DNA from: Seiridium cupressi
Taxonomy: Eukaryota > Ascomycota > Sordariomycetes > Amphisphaeriales > Sporocadaceae
Direction: 5' to 3'
Assembly (NCBI GenBank): GCA_036674765.1
Contig: JARVKI010000050.1
Coordinates: forward strand, 186,001 to 250,000
Length of the DNA stretch: 64,000 nt
The translations under genes were made by a program, and so were the position numbers. Below are positions 1 to 11,600 of the stretch, piece after piece. The notes under the pieces were generated by a model that ran no database searches, was not told the origin of the DNA, and saw only the letters and a program-made list of their open reading frames with translations. Position 1 is the first letter of the stretch; each line of letters starts with the position of its first letter.

Positions 1-551
1 CGGTTATTGGAGGGGGTTGGGTCGCAAGTCATGAGGCCTCGCTGCAGCGAACACGATGAAGTCAAGTCAAGTCAAGGCGCAGCGTGGGGTCCAATGGGGC
101 TTGGCTAAACGTGGCTGGCGCTTCAGCCACAATACTTGTAGTCTATTGCCCCTGAATGGCCGCCCCAGTATGTCATCCTTAATATGCGGTTGACCACAAT
201 TCGTCTGAGAAAAATTTTCTCAGCCATTCTCGTTGGTGTCTCTTGAGAACGGTATACTGAGTGATTCAAAATCTCGCGTGTTATTTGATCAAATTGCCAG
301 AGGTTCATATATGAGTAGGTACTTCCATAAATTCGAACATGACAACCTTCACATGATTTTATTCGTACGAAACCTCAGGTAAGAAATCATTAACAACTCT
401 ATCACGTAATGGGCAGACAGCTCTGCATCTTTAGTGGTACAATGTTCCACCGACATATCAGCCCAGAAGAACGCCCTCGCTATGCCCTACCAACCAAAAG
501 TACATACTCTCGCCCTTTTCTAAACACAGGAGTCCCTCAAGTACCGTTTCT
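1..551. other. Intergenic, left edge
   Basis: No gene is supported here. This is the 3' flank of the minus-strand MFS gene. The only pattern seen is a short tandem repeat of GTCAA, three copies, at 61-75. Confidence 0.6.
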
Positions 552-2387
552 CTACGCCTTCGATGCTAGCGACCGTGGTCTCGACGCCCTCGTCCATGAC
601 TCCTTTGTATTGACTCTATCAATATCATAAGGATTTCCCTCATATCCGCTAAGAGAACGGTGTAACGCATTGCTGTGCGTACGATTAAGGGATGATCTTC
701 TCGAAGCATGAGTCGCAAGAGATCGAGACGGCGTCAGTGTGTCTCCCAATCCCTCCTGCGCTTCCTCCTCCTCCTCGGTGTCGTGGCTTTCCTGTTCATC
801 TAGATCCGCCTCTTCCTGTTCCTGTTGTTTCAACTTCCGCATGAACTCTTCGGACTCTGCAGCGAAATTGCAGCGCTTTCGGATCGCTGGGCCGTACTTA
901 TAGAACAGGAACGGGAAAGGCACGCATGCCAACGCCAGAAATGCAGGAATTGTCGATGCCCAGTGAATACCTAGATTCTGGTACATGTACGTCGTGAAGA
1001 GGGGGAAAGAAGCACCGAAAAGGGATCGCAAGACAGAATTAGCTGCCAGCACACTGGCAGCAAAGATTGTGTAGCTGTCGATAAGGTAATTCATGATACT
1101 TAAGAAGACGAGCACCATTCCGAACCCGAAGGGCACGCCGGCGGCGATGCTGGCCATCCAATGGATAGACGGGTAGTTGGTCCACGCAAACCAAAACAGG
1201 CCTATAGGAAGTGCAACAGAACCCACCATGGCAGGAGGAAGACGTGCTTCAGGTGGAGCAAAGCCGTTGTGCTCTTCCTCAGTTTTGATGTAACGCTTGT
1301 TGACCGGAATGTTGTAAGCAACAGCGAATAACATCCCTACTAGGATTCCAAGGAAGGAGAGACCACCAATACCCTGACTCCAGCCGCGGTTTTGCTGGTA
1401 GACGATAGGGAAAGCGGCAAACAGCATATAAAGTGTTCCATAGATGATTGCCATGTAGATGGACAGAAGGAGCACAATGGGCTCTTTGAGAAGCAAGACC
1501 CAGGGACGTGACAGAGCGGTCTTCAGTGACTGTCCCAAAGTAACTTTGCCGCGATCAGCATCAATCTGGCTGACGTAGTGCTTTCCAGTCATGTGGGTCA
1601 GCTTGGCCGCACGTCTGCGCAGAAGCACGGGAGCGTACGTCTCCGGTACGAAGAGCGTGCCACAGATCCAGAAGAGACCAGAGAAGGCAGCGAGAAAGCC
1701 CATCACCCAGCGCCATCCAGCACTCTCGCCTAGAAAGCCACCAATAATGGGTCCAAGAACGGGTCCTAGAAAAGGAGCCGCCGCAAATAGACTTGTTGCC
1801 AGTCCACGCTGAGCCGCGGGAAACATATCGGCAATAACACCTCCGGCGTTGGTTAGGGGCGACGAACCGAACGCTCCGGCGAAGAAGCGCAGGATGATCA
1901 GAGTCCAGGAATTCTGCGCACCCGCACAGCCAGCGTTGAAGGCCGTCAGTGCAGCGTATGTGCCGAAAAACAGAATCTGTCGCCCGAAAACCTCACTCAG
2001 CGGCGCCCATAGCAGTGGGCCCACGGCAAAACCAACGACGAAGAGCGATACGCCGAGCGTTGCCAGTTCCTGGCTGATGCCGAACTCCATAATAATTTGC
2101 TTCAGGCCACCGGTATAGGCGGAAGATACCAAAGCGACGGCCAGGGTCGACAACGCGACCATCAGTGTGATAAACCATTTCGTAGCCGTGCTAAAGCCCA
2201 TTGGATTCCGCGGGTCGTGGGGTATCCATGATATTCTATAGGGATCTTCTTCTGTGCCGGAACCAGAGTAGGGGTGTTTAAGCACAGCGTCCGTGACGCC
2301 GGCCTGGTCGCATACGACCCTCCAGAAAGGGATTCTGCGCGTCTCCGGAGCTTCGATTTTCTCCTTCTCACCTGACTTTTTTGCCAT
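552..2387 (-). CDS. MFS transporter, DHA1 (drug:H+ antiporter) type
   Basis: A 611-residue polytopic membrane protein read from one uninterrupted exon. Visible family marks are the pre-TM1 segment with WIPHDPRNP (about 53-62) and the DHA1 motif-A region GPLLWAPLSEVFGRQ (about 123-137), followed by a series of hydrophobic helices consistent with 12 TM segments. The start MAKKSGEKEK gives a charged cytoplasmic N-terminus of normal length. The C-terminal tail from about 510 is acidic and then Ser/Arg-rich (EQEEADLDEQE, DTEEEEEAQE), probably a cytosolic regulatory tail. By family it would be a proton-coupled plasma-membrane exporter of drugs or small cations such as polyamines; the substrate cannot be read from sequence. 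It points away from the tRNA gene and has no clear partner gene. Confidence 0.9.
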   Translation of the reverse strand: MAKKSGEKEKIEAPETRRIPFWRVVCDQAGVTDAVLKHPYSGSGTEEDPYRISWIPHDPRNPMGFSTATKWFITLMVALSTLAVALVSSAYTGGLKQIIMEFGISQELATLGVSLFVVGFAVGPLLWAPLSEVFGRQILFFGTYAALTAFNAGCAGAQNSWTLIILRFFAGAFGSSPLTNAGGVIADMFPAAQRGLATSLFAAAPFLGPVLGPIIGGFLGESAGWRWVMGFLAAFSGLFWICGTLFVPETYAPVLLRRRAAKLTHMTGKHYVSQIDADRGKVTLGQSLKTALSRPWVLLLKEPIVLLLSIYMAIIYGTLYMLFAAFPIVYQQNRGWSQGIGGLSFLGILVGMLFAVAYNIPVNKRYIKTEEEHNGFAPPEARLPPAMVGSVALPIGLFWFAWTNYPSIHWMASIAAGVPFGFGMVLVFLSIMNYLIDSYTIFAASVLAANSVLRSLFGASFPLFTTYMYQNLGIHWASTIPAFLALACVPFPFLFYKYGPAIRKRCNFAAESEEFMRKLKQQEQEEADLDEQESHDTEEEEEAQEGLGDTLTPSRSLATHASRRSSLNRTHSNALHRSLSGYEGNPYDIDRVNTKESWTRASRPRSLASKA

Positions 2388-3347
2388 GGTGACGGAAGCG
2401 AAGTGCTTCTGCCTCGTCGTATTACGATTAGTTGATTCGATGGGAGAGAGCGGGTTATAGTAGAGGGTAAAATATAGCCTGGTTGAGGAGCTTGATTGTT
2501 GTGGGATGAATGCGATCTACAGTGGTCGGACGCAGTTGTCAAGGGGCGTGCGAAAGATATACCAAAAGGAAATGAATGGAATGTAGGCAGGACGCTCGGA
2601 CTGGCATAAAATCTGAATTAGCAACCGATTAGTGACCCTCCGACGGAAGGAAATAGCATCATGAGTCCGACCATCCAGAAATTTTCTTGACGGTGTCGGC
2701 TTTAGGATTTCGTGTAATTTGACTCAAATCTCCTTCCATAACGCTGATGCTAACGTCATCGTCACGGCTAACGGGGCCTCCGGGATGAATTTTATGAAAA
2801 TGCACATACCAATCCGCGCTTATTTCTTAGCGTCGGGCTACTAGCGGGAATGGGCCGAGGCTCGCGGTCGCATCCGCAAAAAGAAACCAGTATACTGGGA
2901 ACTGGTAAAATCGTGCAAAAAAATTCCTTTCAACGCAGGTTATCTCTGGATGTTTTCAGTCGTCTTATAATATCAAGATCCATCTTTGCATGACTTTCTG
3001 GCGCTCCAATCCCTTGAACCAACCTCTCGGTCCCAAAGCAGGAAGCGGCGGAGGCGCTATGACGAGACCCGATTGTCTGTTTTGCGCGAATGTGGCACTA
3101 AAACAAGGCGGGCCCAGCTATTAATCCCTGACCATGCATCCGTCAGCCCGTCAGCCGTCAGCGCGCAGGCTCCATAGACGGAATACAGCTCTGATCCGAA
3201 CTCCGTACACCATCCATCGGTCCACTAGGCAACCAGCTTTTTCACTATCCAGCTTGTCAGAATCCTTTATCTCTTACCCAATTCTTTTCTCCACTTGTTT
3301 TACTACATTTTCTGTATATGATTATACGGATGTGATTTCAACCAATA
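2388..3347. other. Intergenic between MFS gene and tRNA-Phe
   Basis: No coding gene is supported. It should hold the promoter of the minus-strand MFS gene and the 5' flank of the tRNA gene. Short open frames near 2986-3385 lack domain or codon support. Confidence 0.5.
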
Positions 3348-3493
3348 GCGGGGATAGCTCAGTTGGGAGAGCGCCAGGTGAGTAACCAAACCGAACAATC
3401 CACTATTAATCCATTCACTAACAATCCCAAAGACTGAAGTCAAACATCAGTTCTTAAATCTGGAGGTCATGTGTTCGATCCACATTCACCGCA
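3348..3493 (+). tRNA. tRNA-Phe(GAA) gene with two insertions
   Basis: Removing two inserts leaves an exact 73-nt tRNA. The acceptor strand is GCGGGGA (3348-3354), pairing with TCACCGC except for one G:A mismatch at 5:68. The D arm is GCTC/GAGC, the anticodon stem is CCAGA/TCTGG with loop CTGAAGA (anticodon GAA), the T arm is ATGTG/CACAT with loop TTCGATC, and the discriminator is A. The core closely matches known fungal tRNA-Phe. The A box is about 3355-3366, the B box GTTCGATCC is 3473-3481, and a TTTTT Pol III stop lies at 3503-3507. The insert at 3440-3457 (18 nt) sits at the canonical 37/38 position and contains TTC, which can pair with the anticodon. The other insert, 3378-3432, splits the anticodon stem between positions 30 and 31 and is annotated separately. 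It may be a functional gene with unprecedented processing or a recently interrupted pseudogene. Confidence 0.88.
3378..3432 (+). other. Spliceosomal-type intron inside tRNA-Phe
   Basis: A 55-nt insert with a GTGAGT 5' end, the branch-like motif CACTAAC ending at 3422, and AAAG at the 3' end, about 10 nt beyond the branch motif. Size and signals match the mRNA introns elsewhere in this window (45-72 nt). It is not at the position cut by the eukaryotic tRNA splicing endonuclease. The boundaries are fixed by restoring CCAG+A of the anticodon stem. That this is an intron rather than a random insertion is inference from the signals. Confidence 0.7.
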
Positions 3494-5720
3494 ATCAATC
3501 ACTTTTTGCCTCTTGTCAGTGTCTGGTTAGGATTCGAATATGTAGGTATTGATTGTTGCTTTTTGCGCTGAGGAGAAAACCACATGGGCACGTGGATTAC
3601 TGGTATGCGTCATGCCGGTTATGCCGGTCACATGATTGCGAAACTGGTCAACTTGAATTCATGCTTTTGTTTTTGCTTTCCGCCTTCGGCCGAACCATGA
3701 ACAGGAATCCCGGCACACGAGAGACTACCGGTATCGGCATTTCTAATCAGCATGTGCAGACCTCAAGGTTTGTTCGATCTTGGTAGCAACAATCAGATCC
3801 CTGCCTCGGCTGGGGATGCAGATTCGTGGAGATGCTGTAAGCTGAGTGAATACCGATGCAGCCGGGATTAAAACATCTCACCATAGATCGTCCAGCTCCC
3901 CCCGCTCACTGCAGATCAATCTGATGCCGACATCCTGGGTTATCTAAATATCGAGATTTATGTACCCTGGCTGAACAGGCTTAAAAATAGGCCTTTTATA
4001 TGCTGATGCCATTTGATGAGCGCGATTTGTAGTGCAGATTACTGGCGGGAGCCTGGGAGAATCTCTACCTTTCACATGAGCTTTGTCGTAAGATTAAAGC
4101 GCCAATTTTAAGTGGCTGCCATCGAACATGATACAAGTAGGAATTTCAATTTCCAACTACGCAATGGGTCAAATCGATATGCTTGCAGCCAGACGCACGA
4201 ATATTGTTCCTTATAGACCGGTGCCGCTCTAGATCTGTATCGCTTGTGGGCGACTTTTGGTCTGTTCCGAGAAAATATGATGTATATGCAATACTCTTTC
4301 TCCTTGACACAATCCAACCGCTCATGCAAGCAAGAAAACACAGCTGACCATCTTTAATGGCTTTGCATCGGAAAGATCGGCAAGTACTAGGCTAGCTATA
4401 AATCTAAGGCCTGTCTACGACTTTTTTCTTTCTTTGTCCTAGTCTGGAAGGTTATGCTCACCGGCAACGGTCAGGAGAAAAGTCAACCAACGCGATGGCC
4501 ACTACAGGTGGCGTTTGTTTTTATGTTCATAGAGACAATCGTAGATAGGGTTTTGTGAGTCACACCCATAGCATTCTCATCAGGTCAATCGATGAGAAAG
4601 CTACATGCATTTATTGTATGCTATCTAGTCGCTCTGTATTTCTGGATAGATTATGATCTCTTTATAAGAGTTATAGTAACCCAATTTCTAAATATCACCT
4701 TTTGGGGTAGTGTAATGCTATCAGTGACGGTGGCTGTGGTGTTTTGACCCCCTCTATAGTTCCAGTTGGGGTTCTATACTCAGCATTAACGCCGCGATCC
4801 GTGCTAAGAATTTGTTGCCTTGAATGGCAGTTTCTTGCTCAAGATGAAACGCAGTCCTGCGGCAGATTCTTCTACCTTCGTCGGTAGGCTTGCCGGATTA
4901 CGTATCATTTGATTAGGAAACCATGTATTCTGATCCGAACATTGGTTAGTCAGCTATGTTTCTTTTGTCGTCGAACGAAGACATTCGCCGTCGACCAGAC
5001 TGGCGACGTATCACAGCAGATGTGTTCGATCAGCAAGAGAAGCGAAAGGCAGTGAAGGACAGAGGGCAAATAAGGTTTGCGACATGTGGTCTTTGCTAAG
5101 CATGTAAAATTTGATCAACACGACACAAGGTAACACAAAATCGCAAAAGAACCGTGCAGTTGACATCATGAGTGAACGACAGGTATGGAACAAGATAGGC
5201 ACACCATGGCGCCTTTGCCAGATCCTGGATTGGGCGCTATAACCCATGCGGGCAGCGGGGTAGTAGCATTCGCAGGGGCTGAGGGCGCATATTGTCACCC
5301 AATCCGAGCTGCAGCGGAGCATTGGAGATTGATCGGCTCTTGGACCTGCCCTGACCAAGATCACTTCATTGCTGCCACCTTCCGTCTTGGACCTAGCTCC
5401 ACCAGAGCTTCGCTCAAAAGATGGCTTCAGGGCCCCGGCTAGGCAAGTGCTGTGCCGTTAATTCTGTCGTCGCCAACGCACATCGCTCGTTCAAGACCTC
5501 CGTTATACAGGCATCTTACAGTGGTCCTGGACAGCCTGGCGCCGAAGGTGTGTTGTATCGACAAGCAAGGCGGTCGATCGCAGGTGTTGTAGCATTGAGC
5601 ATTGCTTAAAACCGTGGATACCCTCTACAGGTGAGTCGTCCCTCGCGTGAATCAGGAGCCTTGATCTTGTTGCTTGTTTGGAATCTTGGCAGTATCCATA
5701 CTCTATATCGATATATCGCC
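3494..5720. other. Intergenic, 2.2 kb
   Basis: No gene supported on either strand. The open frames are short, overlap one another and show no recognizable domain. The T run at 3503-3507 is the tRNA terminator. The right end should contain the promoter and leader of the S28 peptidase. Confidence 0.5.
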
Positions 5721-7721
5721 ATGGTCCGCTACTGGTTCGGAGCGGGCTTGCTCTCGCTGCCGTTGCTGGCCCAAGCTATCCAGCCGCGTCTGGGCTCGCC
5801 AACACTGCCCGTTAGCAAATTGCGACAGCAGGTAATATTAGCCCCGTCACCTATCGCGCACCGGTTGGCGAGCTGTACGCTGACTATGTGACCAAAGGCA
5901 CAGTCTTTCGATGGGCTTTCTATAGAAGAGGTCGCCGCCGCCGCCGCTACCTACCCCGCCTACAACCTGTCCACGCCCGTTGACCATTTCCACAATGACT
6001 CTAAATACGAACCTCACTCAGATGGCTTCTTCGACAACCGATACTGGTTCGACGCACAATACTACAAGCCGGGCGGTCCTGTCATTGTCCTAGCTTCTGG
6101 TGAGACTTCTGGTACCGATCGTTTCCCCTACCTACAAAAGGGTGTAGTGGCCCAGATAGCCAATGCGACCAATGGCATCGGTGTTATCCTAGAGCATCGC
6201 TATTATGGCAGCAGTTGGCCGGTCCCAGACCTGAGCACGGAGAACCTGCGTTTCCTTACGACCGACCAGGCGTTGGCAGATGCCGTCTACTTTGCACAAA
6301 ACGTCAAGTTCCCAGGGCTAGAGGAGTACGACCTCACATCCAACAGTACCGCCTATATCGCATACGGTGGATCTTACGCCGGCGCATTTGTTGCGATTCT
6401 GCGCAAGTTGTATCCAGATGTGTACTTCGGGGCCATCTCCTCGTCTGGCGTCACTGAAGCGATCTATGATTACTGGGAGTATTTGGAGGCCGCTCGCATT
6501 TACGGACCCAAGGCCGGTATCGAGGCCACCCAGAAGGTCATCAATGTTGTCGACAACATCCTCATTGGCAAGAATGGCACCGAGTACCCCCAGCAACTGA
6601 AGGAGGTCTTTGGCCTAGGCGGTGTGACGAATGATGGAGACTTTGCCAACGCGCTGGCCAGCGGAATTTATGCTCTGCAGAGCTATAATTGGGATCCCAC
6701 GCAGAGCTCCGACGAGTTCTTCACGTACAACGCTATCGTGGGTAACGACTCTGTCGTTTATCCCAGCACCGAGTCTCTGAGGTCTACCGTCGAGGAGCTC
6801 ATCGAAGTAGGCGGTCGGGGCAACGAGACGAATACACTGTCAAACCACTTCTTGAACTATATCGGCTACGTTCGAGGTACGTCAGCGGCCAGCTGCACGG
6901 AAGAGGACCAGAATGTCTGTTTTGGAACAAGCGACTCGGAGTTCTACGCTCAGGTTGATCCTTCCCAGACGTGGAAATCGTGGCCATATCAGTATTGCAC
7001 TGAGTAAGTTTGTTGCCAATGTCTCATACAAATTGCTGCCTTGTACATGTCGAAGGAACCGCTAGACAAGCGTCTTGGGGCAGCTGTCATATGTGTACCT
7101 GATACATCAGATTTGTGTAACGTGTATGGTTGGACTGTTGCTGACCATACCCAGATGGGGTTTTCTCCAAACTGGAAGCGGTACTCCACCTGATCAATTG
7201 CCTTTGATTTCGCGGACCATCGATATCCCTTACAGTGCCCAGATTTGTGTAGAATCCTTCAACATCACAACTCCTTCGGATGTCGAGGTTATCAACAAGT
7301 ATGGCGGGTTCAACCTTAGTTATCCTCGTTTGGCTTTCATCGACGGGGAATGGGATCCATGGCGCGCTGCCACACCTCATGCTATTCACCTCCCGGTGCG
7401 ACCTGACACCATCAGCGAGCCGTTCAGACTGATTCCCAAGGCTGTCCATCATTGGGACGAAAATGGTCTCTTTGCCAACGAGACCACGCCGGAGCTGCCA
7501 CCCCCATCTGTCAAGGAGGTCCAAGAATATGAAGTGGAGTTCGTCACCGAGTGGCTCAAGGACTGGAAGGCAGAGAAGAGTACGAACCTTGGACAACCAT
7601 GATTCCCTAGACCGCCACGACGGATGCTTGGGGTTTGAAGTTACTAACAGATCTTGCAGATATCAATAAGGATGAGATGGAGGATTCCATCCATGGCTTT
7701 TACAAGCAGTACTACTATTAA
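5721..7721 (+). CDS. Serine peptidase, family S28 (prolyl carboxypeptidase-like)
   Basis: Four exons: 5721-5831, 5904-7003, 7155-7579, 7660-7721; 565 residues. The introns are 72, 151 and 80 nt, with GTAATA, GTAAGT and GTACGA donors. The start MVRYWFGAGLLSLPLLAQA gives a clear signal peptide. S28 landmarks are NRYWFDAQYY, EHRYYGSSWP, the nucleophile motif GGSYAG (Ser about 194), the CTEWGFLQTG segment restored across intron 2, the Asp in EWDPW (about 471) and the His in HHWDENG (about 502-503). Several NxS/T sites suggest glycosylation. By family it is a secreted or vacuolar exo- or endopeptidase cleaving after proline, active at acid pH. The last intron, joining ...AEK to NINKDEMED, is the least certain, but it uses a TACTAAC branch and ends on a natural stop. 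Confidence 0.92.
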
Positions 7722-8610
7722 ACTTACAATCTCGAAACCATTCATTGCTCCAACTGACGCGCAAAGTCGAAAGCAGAAGATGCAATCTGTAATACTGTCG
7801 CGCGGCTCTCTAGTCGAAGTAACGTGTTTTTAAACTAACGAACACTTTTGAAATGTAACATCCCAACGACTCGTTGGGTCTAGGGTATGCAACTAATCTT
7901 AGATTCTGTGGGGGTTGTCGTCATGTCATCCGGGTACAAACCGAGACTATGTTTGTGTTTCTTCTAGAACTCTCGGCGAACGTCACTTTTACTCTTATGT
8001 CAGCCGAAGATATGGCTAGAAACAAAGCTGACTGTATGCCCGAGAAGCTTGAGGGCCAATCGGCATCGGTTGTTGAAGTTTGGCGGAAACACGGAAGTCG
8101 CACGGCGTCCTACGAGTCCGAACGGCACTTTAGCAGCCCTAGATCGAAGTTTTAGCTTCGGTAGTCTGGCGTGCTTGCTTTGGGGTCATACCAATTCCGG
8201 GACAGTAGGACGCCTCTAGCACCGGTCTGTCCGTTCGGCTTGCGCTAGACTCAGGCCACTGTCCGCCTGTGGAGAGCTTCGACCTTCGGGAGCCTACAAG
8301 TCCCCGATCCCGCTAGCACAACGCCAAGGTCAGTCCGTAAGATTGAAATCGAGTTGGGGCGGAGCATGAAATATTCACATTCCACATAGCTTTGCCTTAG
8401 CCGTTGGTGTTGACTTTGTGTTATATTAGTGACTATGCTCTCACGTCTCGCTCATCGTTTTATTTCCTTTCTCTTCATTCACACTTTCAGATACCCCCCA
8501 AACACTATAATCAGCATTGACGTCCTTTTACTATAAACAATACCAGTTCGGAACCTCTTTATCATTATCAGACCGAAAAGTGCTTATACAGGAAGCAAAA
8601 TTACTCCACA
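7722..8610. other. Intergenic; ABC transporter promoter and leader
   Basis: No gene supported. A pyrimidine-rich stretch at about 8456-8490 resembles a fungal core promoter or leader just upstream of the ABC gene. A small perfect stem (CGAAG/CTTCG) lies at about 8145-8161; its role is unknown. Confidence 0.45.
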
Positions 8611-11600
8611 ATGTCGCTGCGACGGGCCAGTCGGGGGCAAATCTCGGACAGCGCTAGCTCGACCGAGTTCGACAGCCAGGAAGACTTGCAAAGAGTCGCT
8701 TCCATCATTGAGGAAAATGAGAGAATTGAACTACACAGGCTGGCCACTTCTCTTTCAAGACGCCAGTCAGATGCGAGGTCACCAGGTATTCGAAGAGCCT
8801 CCACGGGGCTGGGCCGAATTGCGAGCATAGCAGAAGATGATCCAAGACTTCGCCCCGACAGCAAAGATTTTGATCTTTCAAGATGGCTGAAGAGAGTCCT
8901 TCGCGAAGTGCAGTCTGAAGGTGTCACCCTGAAACGGACGGGCATTGCTTATCAAAACCTCAATGTCTCTGGATCTGCATCTGCTTTGCAACTTCAGTCC
9001 ACCGTTGGGAGCATGTTGACTGCACCGTTGCGGCCGGGCGAGATGTTCAGCTTCGGGAAGAATGAACCTAAGCAAATCCTTCGGAATTTTGATGGCTTGG
9101 TGAAGAGCGGAGAGCTTCTCATAGTGCTCGGGCGACCGGGCTCGGGGTGTTCGACACTACTAAAAACCATGACCGGGCAATTACATGGCTTGTCTGTCGA
9201 CCAGAAGTCTTCTGTCAGCTACGATGGTATCTCACAGAAGGTCATGATGAAAGAGTTTAAAGGAGAAACTCCTTACAACCAAGAGGTTCGTGCCATGATC
9301 ACCACCCTCTCTGAATACTATACTGACTTCGAGCACTATAGGTTGATAAGCATTTCCCGCATCTCACGGTCGGCCAGACGATGGAGTTTGCCGCCCTTGC
9401 GAGAATGCCCTCCAACACTCATGCGAACATGACGCGGAATGAGAGATCTAAGCTAGGAGCTCAAGTAGTCATGGCCGTATGCGGTTTAAGCCACACGTAC
9501 AATACAAAGGTTGGAAACGACTTCGTGAGAGGAGTATCCGGTGGGGAGCGCAAACGTGTCAGTATCGCAGAGATGATTTTGGCCGGCTCTCCACTAGCCG
9601 CATGGGACAACAGGTGAGCAGTTTGCCGCCGAATTCTCTTTGACGCTCGCTGACAATATTTAGCACGCGGGGTCTTGATTCTGCTACAGCGCTGAAGTTT
9701 GTTCAAACGTTACGACTTGGTGCTGACTTATGCGACACAACCGGGGCTGTTGCAATCTACCAGGCTAGTCAGGCAATCTATGACCTGTTCGACAAGGCTA
9801 CGGTTTTGTACGAAGGACGACAGATCTACTTCGGCCCTGCTCGCAATGCCAGAGCCTTCTTTGAGAAGCAGGGTTGGCTTTGCCCTCCACGCCAGACAAC
9901 CGGTGATTTCCTCACCTCGATCACAAATGCCTCAGAGAGGACGGCACGTCCAGGAATGGAAGAGAGTGTGCCACGGACGCCCGACGAATTTGAACGTTAC
10001 TGGCGCCAGTCTCCCGAGTTTCAAGCCTTGCAAAAGCAAATTACGCAGTACCAAGAGCAGCACCCTATGGATAAAGCAGGCCACAGCCTCTCGCTCCTCC
10101 GCCAACAGAAGAACGCTAGCCAAGCAAAACATGTTCGGCCGAAATCACCCTATCTCATCAGCGTGCCGATGCAAATAGCCCTCAACACAAAGAGGGCATA
10201 CCAGCGGATATGGGGCGATAGGTCGGCGCTGACGACGACACTAGTATCACAGATCATCATCGCGCTCATTGTGGGATCTGTATTCTACGGAACTCCAGAC
10301 GCATCGGCTGGCTTCCAGTCGAAGGCTTCCGCGATTTTCCTTGCCGTCCTGGTCAACGGCCTCGCGACGATTTCCGAAATCATTAATCTATACGACCAAC
10401 GGCCAATTGTCGAGAAACAGGTCTCGTATGCCTTCTATCACCCTTCAACGGAAGCTATAGCTGGAATTGTGTCCGACATACCTATCAAATTTGCTCAGGC
10501 AACACTATTCAACATAATCTTTTACTTTATGGTTGGGCTAGGACGTACACCTTCACAATTCTTTCTCTTCTTCCTCATCACGTATATTTGCACCTTCGCC
10601 ATGGCTGGGATTTTCAGAACAATGGCCGCTATCACCAAGACGGCCTCTCAAGCATTGGCGCTGGCGGGAGTTCTCATTCTCGCTCTTGTTATCTATACTG
10701 GCTTTACCATCTCAGTGCCATTGATGCATCCTTGGTTCTCTTGGATTCGGTTCCTGAACCCGCTGTTCTGGGGTTTCGAAATTCTCATGGCCAACGAGTT
10801 CCACGGCAGAAACTTTGTGTGTTCAGGTATTGTTCCGGCCTATTCGCCTCTGGTCGGCGACTCCTGGATCTGTTCTACCGTCGGCGCGGTAGCCGGACAA
10901 GACTTTGTCAGTGGAGATGCCTATATCGCTGCCAGTTATCAGTACTACTACTCCCATGTCTGGCGCAACTTTGGTATTATCCTTGCATTCCTGATCTTCT
11001 TCATGGCTCTTTATTTCGTTGCCTCCGAGCTCAACTCCTCCACCAGCAGCACCGCTGAAGCGCTTGTGTACCAGCGTGGCCATGTCCCGGCTCATCTGAG
11101 GAAAGGTGCTGGTGGTAGTGCAGTGGACGAAGAAATGGCAGCAGCACCCGAAACCGGGGCTGAGGCGGACACTGGCGATATGAGAGCGATCGAACCACAG
11201 ACGGACATCTTTACTTGGCAAGACGTGGTCTATGATATTGAGATCAAAGGAGAGCCTAGACGATTGCTAGACCATGTCTCGGGATGGGTGAAACCGGGCA
11301 CTCTCACGGCTCTAATGGGAGTGAGCGGTGCTGGTAAGACGACGCTGCTCGATGTTTTGGCCCAGAGGACGACTATGGGTGTCATTACTGGTGGCATGTT
11401 TGTCAATGGGAAACCTTTAGATGCTGGATTTCAACGTAGCACGGGCTACGTCCAACAACAAGGTAAGTGGACCTCTGAATTTTGTGGTACGCCAAGAATA
11501 CTAATGGTGTTGTAGATCTGCATCTAGAGACGGCCACTGTCCGTGAGAGTTTACGTTTCAGTGCTATGCTTCGTCAGCCCAAGTCGGTCAGCAAACAGGA

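Noticed and set aside
3134..3385. Plus-strand frame overlapping the tRNA-Phe 5' half
   Set aside because: It runs into tRNA sequence and stops inside the inserted intron; no coding support.
5185..5609. Upstream frames that might be extra exons of the S28 peptidase
   Set aside because: The peptidase already starts with a good signal peptide at 5721; the upstream frames do not splice in phase and add nothing family-like.
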